From positions 2,129,330-2,193,329 of the forward strand of contig JAJEEG010000006.1 in assembly GCA_022821085.1 (NCBI GenBank): DNA of 64,000 nucleotides, read 5' to 3'. Position 1 is the first letter of the stretch, and each line of letters opens with the position of its first letter. This DNA comes from Candidatus Latescibacterota bacterium. Lineage in GTDB: Bacteria > JAAXHH01. The notes below the pieces were generated by a model that saw only the letters and a list, made by a program, of their open reading frames with translations, was not told the DNA's origin and searched no databases. The position numbers and the translations under genes were made by a program. Of the stretch, positions 27,261 through 34,318 are shown one piece after another.

Positions 27261-28103
27261 ATGAAACTCGGCTATTCCACCTGGGGCATGCCGACCGTCG
27301 AGATGGACGAGGCGGTGCCTCACCTGGCGTCCCTGGGCTACGACGGCATCGAAATCACCGTCATCCCGGGCTATACGACGGAACTGGGCACGCTCGACGT
27401 CGAGGAGCGGCGCCGGATCCGCGGCCTCTTCGCGAAGCACGGCGTGGAGATGCCCGCCATCGCCGGGCACACCAGCCTCCTCGAACCGGATGTGCGACTG
27501 CACGCCGCCAACATGAAACGGCTCAAGGATACCGTGGATCTCTGCGCGGACCTGACCATGGACCATCTCGTGCCCTGCCTGGATACCACGCCCGGCGGCC
27601 GGCCGGAAGATTGGACCGCCGTACGGGACCGGCTGCTCAACGAGACGGGCGATCTGGTGGATTACGGCGCCCGCCACGGCGTGGTCATCGCCATGGAACC
27701 CCACATCGGCTGCTGCCTGTGCGACGTGGAGCGGACCCTGTGGCTGCTCGAACAGATCGATTCCGAGTACCTGAAGCTCAACTACGACATCAGCCACTTC
27801 GACGTGGCCGGCGTGCCCACGGCGGAAAGCGTGGCGGCCCTGGCGCCTCACACGATACATACCCACGTGAAGGACCAGCGGGGCACGGCGCCGGACTTCG
27901 AGTTTCTGATCCCCGGCGAGGGCGATTTCGACTACGTGCAATACCTGGACGCCATGCTGGCGGCGGGATACGACGACTACATCACCGTGGAAGTCAGCAT
28001 GATGGTGCAGCAGCGGGAAGATTACGATCCCTTAGGCGCGGCCGGCCTGGCCTACCGGACCCTGGACGCGGCCTTCGGGGCGTCGCAGGCGGAGCGGACT
28101 TAG
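27261..28103 (+). CDS. Sugar phosphate isomerase/epimerase (xylose isomerase-like TIM barrel)
   Basis: A 280-residue AP-endonuclease-2-type TIM barrel of the IolE/IolI/hydroxypyruvate-isomerase superfamily. Metal-binding candidates are in ITVIPGY, AMEPHIGC (Glu), NYDISHFDVAG (Asp/His), HVKDQRG (His) and VEVSMM (Glu). Such enzymes isomerise or epimerise ketoses using a divalent metal. It is only 11 bases behind the oxidoreductase and shares its promoter. A run of 22-bp repeats begins just after its stop codon. Confidence 0.85.
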   Translation: MKLGYSTWGMPTVEMDEAVPHLASLGYDGIEITVIPGYTTELGTLDVEERRRIRGLFAKHGVEMPAIAGHTSLLEPDVRLHAANMKRLKDTVDLCADLTMDHLVPCLDTTPGGRPEDWTAVRDRLLNETGDLVDYGARHGVVIAMEPHIGCCLCDVERTLWLLEQIDSEYLKLNYDISHFDVAGVPTAESVAALAPHTIHTHVKDQRGTAPDFEFLIPGEGDFDYVQYLDAMLAAGYDDYITVEVSMMVQQREDYDPLGAAGLAYRTLDAAFGASQAERT

Positions 28104-28108
28104 GAAAC

Positions 28109-28174
28109 CGTCCGGAGGGACGCCGCGGGTCGCCCGGAGGGACGCCAAGGATCGCCCGGAGGGACGCCGTGCGA
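28109..28174. repeat. 22-bp tandem triple repeat after the isomerase gene
   Basis: Three units sharing CCGGAGGGACGCC at 28109-28130, 28131-28152 and 28153-28174 start six bases after the stop codon. Confidence 0.85.
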
Positions 28175-28221
28175 AAGTCAACGTTGCAAAGTAAATTGAA
28201 GTGAATCGTAGTTCGTGCAGG

Positions 28222-28227
28222 TATAAT
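28222..28227 (+). promoter_or_regulatory. Consensus -10 element for the bacilliredoxin gene
   Basis: A perfect TATAAT at 28222-28227. A TTGAAG at 28196-28201 is 20 bases away, too far for a standard -35, so the upstream element is uncertain. Confidence 0.45.
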
Positions 28228-28284
28228 ATACGATGATCGCTTGAGTGCACGAGACGTTCATCAAACCAGAGGAGGCATCACAGC

Positions 28285-28698
28285 ATGTACGATCCCGTAC
28301 TCGTTGAACCCATGCGCCGGGAGCTGACGGACCTGGGCGTGGAAGAGTTGAAGACCGCCGACGAGGTGGACGCGCTGTTGGAGGAGCACGAAGGTACGGC
28401 GCTGGTCGTGGTCAACTCCGTCTGCGGCTGCGCGGCGGCCAATGCCCGGCCGGGCGTGGCCATGGCCCTGCAGAACAGGAAAAAGCCGGACCGGATCACC
28501 ACGGTCTTCGCCGGCATGGACCTGGAAGCCACGAGCAAGGCGCGGGATTACTTCAAGGGGTATTTCCCGTCATCGCCGCAGATCGCGCTGATGAAGGACG
28601 GCCAGGTGGCTTTCATGCTGGAACGTCATGACATCGAGGGCCGCACGGCGCTCGACGTGGCCCAGCGGCTGATGCTGGCGTTCAACGAACACTGCTGA
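28285..28698 (+). CDS. brxB: BrxA/BrxB-family bacilliredoxin
   Basis: A 137-residue thioredoxin-fold protein of the YphP/YqiW (DUF1094) family. The characteristic CGC redox motif is Cys47-Gly-Cys49 in VVNSVCGCAAANARPG. Bacilliredoxins remove bacillithiol from S-bacillithiolated proteins. AGGAGG precedes the ATG. The partner reductase family YpdA is encoded at 43794-44786 in this window, supporting a bacillithiol-based thiol system in this organism. brxA versus brxB cannot be separated with certainty here. Confidence 0.88.
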   Translation: MYDPVLVEPMRRELTDLGVEELKTADEVDALLEEHEGTALVVVNSVCGCAAANARPGVAMALQNRKKPDRITTVFAGMDLEATSKARDYFKGYFPSSPQIALMKDGQVAFMLERHDIEGRTALDVAQRLMLAFNEHC

Positions 28699-28751
28699 AA
28701 AACGGCTGAAGCTACTGCATCCCGTAAGGGCCCGGTCTTCCGCGCGAGGAC

Positions 28752-29150
28752 CTATTCCTTCTCGTACTCCGCCGTGCAGGTCGTGTGGATGCCGCCCCGG
28801 ATCCGGTAGTCGGTGCTTACCGTCATGCGGACCGGCCGTACGGCGGCGACAAGGTCGTCGAGGATCCGGCGGGTGACATGCTCCTGCACCATGCCGACGT
28901 TCCGGTAGGAGAGCAGGTAGTACTTGTAGGACCGCAGTTCGAGGACTTTCTCGTCCGGCACGTAGGACACGATGATCTCGCCGAAATCGGGCAGTCCCGT
29001 CCAGGGGCAGACCGCCGTAAACTCGTCCGTATCGATATCCACGTCGAGGGGATCGCCCTGGGCCTCGTAGGGGAAGGTCTCCAGGACCTCCGGCCTGATG
29101 GCCTCGGGGCCGTCGAAGTCGAACTGCTTCTGTCGGGGTTCGATGTTCAT
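28752..29150 (-). CDS. queF: 7-cyano-7-deazaguanine (preQ0) reductase
   Basis: A 132-residue QueF of the short class, which reduces preQ0 to preQ1 with NADPH in queuosine synthesis. The covalent Cys48 (TAVCPWTGLPDFG), Asp55, and the ELRSYKYYLLSYRNVGMVQE segment with substrate Glu90 are intact. CAGGAACC precedes the ATG. It is the last gene of a minus-strand run after ino1 and an uncharacterised gene. Other queuosine genes are not in the window. Confidence 0.93.
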   Translation of the reverse strand: MNIEPRQKQFDFDGPEAIRPEVLETFPYEAQGDPLDVDIDTDEFTAVCPWTGLPDFGEIIVSYVPDEKVLELRSYKYYLLSYRNVGMVQEHVTRRILDDLVAAVRPVRMTVSTDYRIRGGIHTTCTAEYEKE

Positions 29151-29170
29151 GGGTTCCTGTTCCCTCGGAT

Positions 29171-29218
29171 GCTTCTTCCCTCAAACGCTACTTCCCTCAA
29201 ACGCTTCTTCCCTCACAC
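29171..29218. repeat. 16-bp tandem triple repeat spanning a stop codon
   Basis: Units of the type GCTTCTTCCCTCAAAC lie at 29171-29186, 29187-29202 and 29203-29218. The last contains the stop codon (29213-29215) of the uncharacterised gene upstream of queF. Confidence 0.85.
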
Positions 29219-30409
29219 CCTGCCCGTTATGTCCGGTGCTTCCGGATCGACGCTGCCGCCCTCCGGCTGAGTGGCGACGGGCCTGCAGGGCGTTTTCGTA
29301 TAGGATTTATACGCGACGTCCAGCCACGGGGTTTCGATTCGGCGGTGGCCTTCGTACCGGCTGTTCATCACGGCGTCGACGATGCCCGTGACCAGCAGGG
29401 TCCGTTCGGGCGGATACGGCGCGGCGCCGGTCAGGAAGAACTGCTGTATATTGGCGCACAGGTAGCCGAAGTGGGCGTGGTTGCCCTCGCGGACCAGGTT
29501 GAAGACCGCCCCGTGTACGCGGCCGTCGACCCGGGCGGCGTAGGCCCAGGTCTCGATGTAGCCGCCGAGCATGAGGGTCGTCGTCCGCAGCCCGTCGCGC
29601 CGATCCACCAGGAAGGCCGCCGGTTCCTTCGCGTGTTCCCGCGCCGAACCGCCCGGCTTGCCGGGTATGGCGTCGAGGGCCGCATCCATCAGGTCCCGCG
29701 ACCACCGTCCCTCGTCGCAGGCCCGCCACATTTCATCGCCTTCCAGGCACTGCACCGAAGCCACGCCCGTCTCTCCGCCGCAGCGCCGCTCGACCATGCA
29801 CTGCAGCGCCTCCAGGGTGTGGTAGCCGTAGGATTCGATCCCGCCGAACCCCACTGTGAGCGCCTCCTCGACGTTGGTCTCCAGGTCGTACTCGATCCAC
29901 GGATCGCGCCAGGCAAGGGGCAGGGAGGAGCCGGCCATCAGGGGGATGTCCAGTTCCTCCGCCCGGTTCCACATCCACTGGGCGTCCCGGTAATCGTAGG
30001 CGAGGTGCTTGTCGCTGAACACGGGTACGGAGCGCCCGCTCTCGGCGAAGACGCCGGCGATCTGCTCGAAGAAGTACCGCCGCGGATACATGTGGCGGCC
30101 CCGTTCGTTCCACGGGTAATCGCCATGCTCGCCGATGAGCAGCACCGCGTCCACCCCCAGGCTGTCGCCGCCCGCGTGCAGCGCGCGGCGGATGCTCGGG
30201 TAGACGGGCACGCCGAACTTCTCGGCCAGCTGCAGGCCGATGTCGTTCTCGAGGACATGGTCGATGTAGAGGGATACGACGTCCACTTCGGGCGCGAAGT
30301 ACCCCTCGTCGATCGACCAGCCCTTCAGGAACTTGGAGACGATGACGTCCGCGTGGGCGCCGGGGAAGTAGATCGTGCAGATGGCGGCGACGCGAAGGCG
30401 TTTGGCCAT
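29213..30409 (-). CDS. Uncharacterised conserved-looking protein, 398 aa
   Basis: I do not recognise the family. The N-terminus has a beta-strand/turn pattern (RLRVAAICTIYFPGAHADVIVSKFL), and Asp/His/Glu-rich stretches recur (LLIGEHGDYPWNERG, VFSDKHLAYDYRDA). Conserved-looking Cys and Trp residues and the segment VREGNHAHFGYL suggest an alpha/beta enzyme. It has no signal peptide or membrane span. It starts 16 bases after ino1 and precedes queF on the same strand, so it is probably translated from the ino1 message. A role around inositol or sugar oxidation is only a guess from context. Confidence 0.7.
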   Translation of the reverse strand: MAKRLRVAAICTIYFPGAHADVIVSKFLKGWSIDEGYFAPEVDVVSLYIDHVLENDIGLQLAEKFGVPVYPSIRRALHAGGDSLGVDAVLLIGEHGDYPWNERGRHMYPRRYFFEQIAGVFAESGRSVPVFSDKHLAYDYRDAQWMWNRAEELDIPLMAGSSLPLAWRDPWIEYDLETNVEEALTVGFGGIESYGYHTLEALQCMVERRCGGETGVASVQCLEGDEMWRACDEGRWSRDLMDAALDAIPGKPGGSAREHAKEPAAFLVDRRDGLRTTTLMLGGYIETWAYAARVDGRVHGAVFNLVREGNHAHFGYLCANIQQFFLTGAAPYPPERTLLVTGIVDAVMNSRYEGHRRIETPWLDVAYKSYTKTPCRPVATQPEGGSVDPEAPDITGRV

Positions 30410-30425
30410 GAGACTCTGTGCTCCG

Positions 30426-31580
30426 TCAGCTGCCGAGCACGGGTTCTTCGACCGGCACTTCCGCGGGGGCTGCTGCGGGCACTTCCGCGGGACGGTCCGT
30501 CTGCTTGCCGTATTCCTCGATGAACTCCTCCACCAGGCGCCGGCACACGTCGTCGGCGTACTGCTCGGGCGGGGATTTCATGAAGTAGGAGGAAGGACCG
30601 AGCTGGGGGCCGCTGAGGCCGTTGTCCAGGGCCAGCTTGCAGCACCGCACCGCGTCGATGACCACGCCGGCCGAGTTGGGCGAATCCCAGACTTCCAGTT
30701 TCAGCTCGAGGTTCAGTGGCACGCCGCCGAAGGTCTCGCCTTCCATGCGGATGTGGCACCACTTGCGGTCTTCGAGCCACGGCACGTGATCGCTGGGACC
30801 GACGTGGATGTTGTCCTCGCCCATGTCGTAGCTGAGCTGGGACGTCACCGCGTTGGTCTTGCTGATCTTCTTCGATTCGAGCCGCGAGCGCTCCAGCATG
30901 TTGTAGAAATCGGTGTTGCCGCCGAAGTTGAGCTGGTAGGAGCGCAGGACCTTCACGCCGCGGTCCGCGAACAGGCGCGTCAGCACGCGGTGGGTAATGG
31001 TGGCGCCCACCTGGGACTTGATGTCGTCGCCGATGATGGGCAGGCCGTGCTTGCGGAACCGCTCCGGCCAGTGGCCCGTGCTGGCGATGAAGACCGGGAC
31101 GCAGTTCACGAAGCCGCAGCCCGCCTGCAGGATCTGCTCCACGTACCACTTCGTGGCTTCCTCGCTGCCCACGGGCAGGTAGCTCACCACCACGTCCGTC
31201 TTCGTTTCTTTCAGCACCTCGACCACGTCGACGGTGTCGCCCGCGTCCTTCTCGATGACTTCACTGAGGTACTTGCCGAGACCGTCGTGGGTCATGCCCC
31301 GCTGCACCGGCACGCCCAGGTTCGGCACGTCGGCGAACTTCACCGTGTTGTTCGGATGGGCGAAAATGGCCTCGCTGAGGTCCTTGCCCACCTTGTCCGC
31401 GCCCACGTCGAAGGCGGCGGAGAACTCGACGTCGCTGATGTGGTAGCCGCCCAGGTTGGCGTGCATCAGGCCGGGTATGAACTCGTCCTGCGCGGCGCTG
31501 CGGTAGTACTCCACGCCCTGCACCAGGGAGGAGGCGCAGTTGCCCACGCCGACGATGGCCACTCTGACTTTGCTGCTCAT
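30426..31580 (-). CDS. ino1: Inositol-3-phosphate synthase
   Basis: A 384-residue enzyme converting glucose-6-phosphate to myo-inositol-3-phosphate with NAD. The Rossmann motif is [12 protein letters not shown] (7-18). The hallmark segments [26 protein letters not shown] and the [19 protein letters not shown] region are those of the compact prokaryotic class. The C-terminal Pro/Ala/Val-rich tail is unusual. Start chosen at the ATG after GCGGGGAA, 13 codons inside the longest frame. It heads the ino1-unknown-queF run. The product could feed phosphatidylinositol or inositol-phosphate solutes. Confidence 0.92.
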   Translation of the reverse strand: MSSKVRVAIVGVGNCASSLVQGVEYYRSAAQDEFIPGLMHANLGGYHISDVEFSAAFDVGADKVGKDLSEAIFAHPNNTVKFADVPNLGVPVQRGMTHDGLGKYLSEVIEKDAGDTVDVVEVLKETKTDVVVSYLPVGSEEATKWYVEQILQAGCGFVNCVPVFIASTGHWPERFRKHGLPIIGDDIKSQVGATITHRVLTRLFADRGVKVLRSYQLNFGGNTDFYNMLERSRLESKKISKTNAVTSQLSYDMGEDNIHVGPSDHVPWLEDRKWCHIRMEGETFGGVPLNLELKLEVWDSPNSAGVVIDAVRCCKLALDNGLSGPQLGPSSYFMKSPPEQYADDVCRRLVEEFIEEYGKQTDRPAEVPAAAPAEVPVEEPVLGS

Positions 31581-31614
31581 GTTTTCCCCGCTTTCCTTCC
31601 GTCGCCGGGCCCGC

Positions 31615-31653
31615 GTCACGCGCGCCTGTCACGCGCGCCTGTCACGCACACCC
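31615..31653. repeat. 13-bp tandem triple repeat upstream of ino1
   Basis: GTCACGCGCGCCT at 31615-31627 and 31628-31640, and a variant at 31641-31653, lie in the divergent ino1/lysR interval. Confidence 0.8.
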
Positions 31654-31755
31654 GGAGTATCGAAAATGAATGAATTGCTCAATGGGACCTCGGTAACATC
31701 TATCGCAATAAGAAACCTCGATTTTCATATAACTCAAATAAATAATTGTTATATT

Positions 31756-31778
31756 ATCTATAGACGCTATCTATAGAT
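31756..31778. promoter_or_regulatory. Operator-like repeat before the LysR gene
   Basis: ATCTATAG occurs at 31756-31763 and again at 31769-31776, the second within the palindrome ATCTATAGAT (31769-31778). The position, about 30 bases before the start codon, suits LysR autoregulation. Confidence 0.4.
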
Positions 31779-31806
31779 GAAATCCAAAGTTTGAGGAGCA
31801 GACGCC

Positions 31807-32733
31807 ATGAACCTGTACTACCTGCAGTATTTCCTGGCCGTCGCGCGGCGCGAGAGTTTCTCCCGGGCGGCCCGGGACATGCACGTGACGCAGCCCACGG
31901 TGAGCAACGGCGTGCGTGAACTGGAAGAGACACTGGGCGTGAAGCTGTTCAACCGGGGAAGCCGCCACGTTTCATTGACCATGGAAGGCCGGGCGCTGGT
32001 CGACTACGCCGTGCGCATCCAGGACCTCGCCGAGGAGGCGGAGAACCGCCTGGCCAGCGGGGACGTGCTGCCGGGCGAGGGATTCACTTTCGGCGCCACC
32101 GACGCCGCAGTGACCTACCTGCTCACCGACATCCTCAGGCGCTACGTGGAAAGATACCCGGAACTGGAACTGTCCGTGCACGTCTCGCCCTCCCAGTACC
32201 TTGTGGAGGAGCTCCTGGCCAACCGGTCCGAGTTCGCCCTGATCACGCTGCCGTACGCCCATCCCCGGATCGAGACCATGTCCATTTACCACGACGACAT
32301 GCCGCTGGTGGTCGGCGGCGGCCATCCCTTCGCCGGCCGGAAGTCGGTTGCGCTGATGGAGGTGGCGGAACAGCCGTTGATCCTCTTTCACGAGGATTCC
32401 GTGTCCCGCCGGATCGTGGACGAACGATTCACCGAGGTGGGCGTGTCGCCGCGCGTCGTCATGGAGATGCGCAGTCCGGAGGCCATGCGTAAACTCGTCG
32501 AGGCGGGGGTGGGGATTTCCTTCCTGCCTTCACTGACGGTTCAGGAGTCCATCGCGGCCGGCACGCTTCGAATGGTTGCCGTCGAAGGCGTCGCCTTCAG
32601 CCGGGATATCGGCGTGGCCTGGCGGCGCGGCCGGTACTTCAGCCCCGCGCTGGAAGTGCTGTTGAAGGATATCTTTGAAAGTTACGGCGAAGGTGAGGTC
32701 TGGGCGGAGCGACAGAAACGGGATCAATCGTAG
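31807..32733 (+). CDS. LysR-family transcriptional regulator
   Basis: A 308-residue regulator. The N-terminal helix-turn-helix (residues about 16-38, SFSRAARDMHVTQPTVSNGV) and linker helix precede a two-lobed ligand-binding domain (about 90-300) containing the family's GVGISFLPSL element. These proteins act as tetramers and usually control a divergent gene. Here the divergent neighbour is ino1, a plausible but unproven target. GAGGAG precedes the ATG. Its 3' end overlaps the convergent ccmH-like gene by ten bases. Confidence 0.9.
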   Translation: MNLYYLQYFLAVARRESFSRAARDMHVTQPTVSNGVRELEETLGVKLFNRGSRHVSLTMEGRALVDYAVRIQDLAEEAENRLASGDVLPGEGFTFGATDAAVTYLLTDILRRYVERYPELELSVHVSPSQYLVEELLANRSEFALITLPYAHPRIETMSIYHDDMPLVVGGGHPFAGRKSVALMEVAEQPLILFHEDSVSRRIVDERFTEVGVSPRVVMEMRSPEAMRKLVEAGVGISFLPSLTVQESIAAGTLRMVAVEGVAFSRDIGVAWRRGRYFSPALEVLLKDIFESYGEGEVWAERQKRDQS

Positions 32734-33218
32734 GCGTTCAGTTCCGCGTCGATGCGGTCTCTGTGACGGGGATCGGTGCCCGGATCCGCGGTGCCTGACG
32801 CGTCGCTTCGGCTGAGCCGGCCGGTCCGCCAACGGCGCAGGGTGATGAAGATCATGATGCCGCCGACGAGGAACATGAGCGGCGTAAAGAGATAGGCCAT
32901 CCGGTTGAAACCGGCGTTGGGCGGTGAGGAAAGGATACGTTCTCCGTACATGGCCTTGTAATGATCAAGGATCTCCTCTTGCGTCTTTCCATTGGCAAGC
33001 ATTTGCCGAAGATCCTCTTTCATCCTTTCGGCGGTACCCGAGTAGTGCTGGCTCAATGGGGCGCGCCAGCAGCACGGCGCGATCAACAACTCCTCGACTG
33101 ACGCGGCGACCAGTTCCCGGCCTTCGTCAACGACCGCGTCTGCCTGTGAAACGGCCGTGCCGGGGGTTGCCAGAAACACAAGTACCGGAAGTATGAAGAA
33201 GAATATGGTGCGTCGCAT
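32724..33218 (-). CDS. CcmH-like cytochrome c biogenesis protein lacking CxxC
   Basis: A 164-residue protein with a signal/anchor (MRRTIFFFILPVLVFLATPG), a periplasmic helical domain and a C-terminal membrane span (about 108-128). The fold signature is LIAPCCWRAPLSQHYS, then MKEDLRQMLANGKTQEEILDHYKAMYGERILSSPP. Classical CcmH has an LRCxxC pair that reduces apocytochrome c; here the site is an adjacent Cys-Cys (PCCW), so the chemistry may differ or match a variant subfamily. Start chosen at the second Met, before a better signal sequence. No other ccm genes are in the window. Confidence 0.75.
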   Translation of the reverse strand: MRRTIFFFILPVLVFLATPGTAVSQADAVVDEGRELVAASVEELLIAPCCWRAPLSQHYSGTAERMKEDLRQMLANGKTQEEILDHYKAMYGERILSSPPNAGFNRMAYLFTPLMFLVGGIMIFITLRRWRTGRLSRSDASGTADPGTDPRHRDRIDAELNAYD

Positions 33219-33336
33219 GGATCCCGTCGGGCTGGCTGTGGGTTGAGGCCGCAATTCCTTACTAATAATAATGTACGCCATTCGGCTCGGTTGTCAATTT
33301 GATTTGAAAACCAGTTGGCGGTATCGGCTTACGGCA

Positions 33337-34029
33337 TCAGCCAACAGAGACCCGGCCTGATCTGGAAGCCGTTCTGTCCTGTTTCAACTCGTTGACATCC
33401 GCGCTTAGCCCCTCTATTGTTGCGTCCATTCTCTCGATTTTCGCGTCCATTCTCTCGATTTTAACGTCCATTCCTCGGATTCTGCCGTCCATTCCCTCGA
33501 TTTTGGCGTCCATCTCATCCACCCGTCCATCCAGGGCCGTCATCCTTTCGTCCAATCTGCCCTGTTGAATTTCGACGGAGTTCATTCTTTCGTCCAGCCG
33601 ATCAAACCGCCGGTCAACAGCATCGAACCGTTTGTCAACTTCGGCAAACTGCCTGCCAACTTCATCAAACCGATCGTTCATAGTTGCAAATTGGGCGTCG
33701 AATCGCTCGTTTTGGGTTGCAAATTGGGCGTCGAATCGCTTGTTTTGGGCTGCAAATTGGGCGTCGAACCGATCATTCATTGCTGCAAATTGCGCGTCGA
33801 ATCTCTCGTTTGTGGCGTCAAATTGCACGTTGATCATATTGAATTTCTCGTCGAATCGCTCGTCTTTTGCTTCCAGTTTCACGTCCATCCGTTTGAGCAT
33901 CCTGGACTCCATTTCAAGCAGTTCAGCCTTGATTTCCCGCCTGCTCCCCTTGGCCTCCCGCCAGAAGAAGATGAAGGCCGTCACCAGTACGGCCGGCTGG
34001 ATCCAGATCGATATGGTTTCCACTTCCAT
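33337..34029 (-). CDS. Membrane-anchored coiled-coil protein with 11-residue repeats
   Basis: A 230-residue protein. An N-terminal hydrophobic span (about 6-22) is followed by a continuous coiled coil. Residues about 68-125 are a hendecad array (RFDAQFATQNE units), matched at DNA level by 33-bp repeats at 33688-33819. Residues about 125-215 change to heptad-type repeats (DAKIERM, DGRIRGM). It is likely an extended trimer or dimer reaching away from the membrane. No enzyme domain is present and the role is unknown. AAAGGAG precedes the ATG. Confidence 0.75.
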   Translation of the reverse strand: MEVETISIWIQPAVLVTAFIFFWREAKGSRREIKAELLEMESRMLKRMDVKLEAKDERFDEKFNMINVQFDATNERFDAQFAAMNDRFDAQFAAQNKRFDAQFATQNERFDAQFATMNDRFDEVGRQFAEVDKRFDAVDRRFDRLDERMNSVEIQQGRLDERMTALDGRVDEMDAKIEGMDGRIRGMDVKIERMDAKIERMDATIEGLSADVNELKQDRTASRSGRVSVG

Positions 34030-34318
34030 GCTCCTTTCAAATGATCCGATACTATTATGATTATAAACGGATTAGTGGAAATGCAAGCCACGATTCTTGT
34101 TTTTTCTTTTATATTCTTGACGTAACCGGTACGGCGCTCCTATTCTGTGGCGCATTTTGCGGGACCAAGGAGCATGGACGGCGCGCAATTCGCGGGACGC
34201 CCGACTGATGACCGACCAATCTGTTTGTCGCGTAACTGCGTGACCGCCGAACCGATTTGTAGATCGCGGCCGAAACTGAGAGACCACGAGTACGGACAGA
34301 CCAACGGAGCAACCCAGC

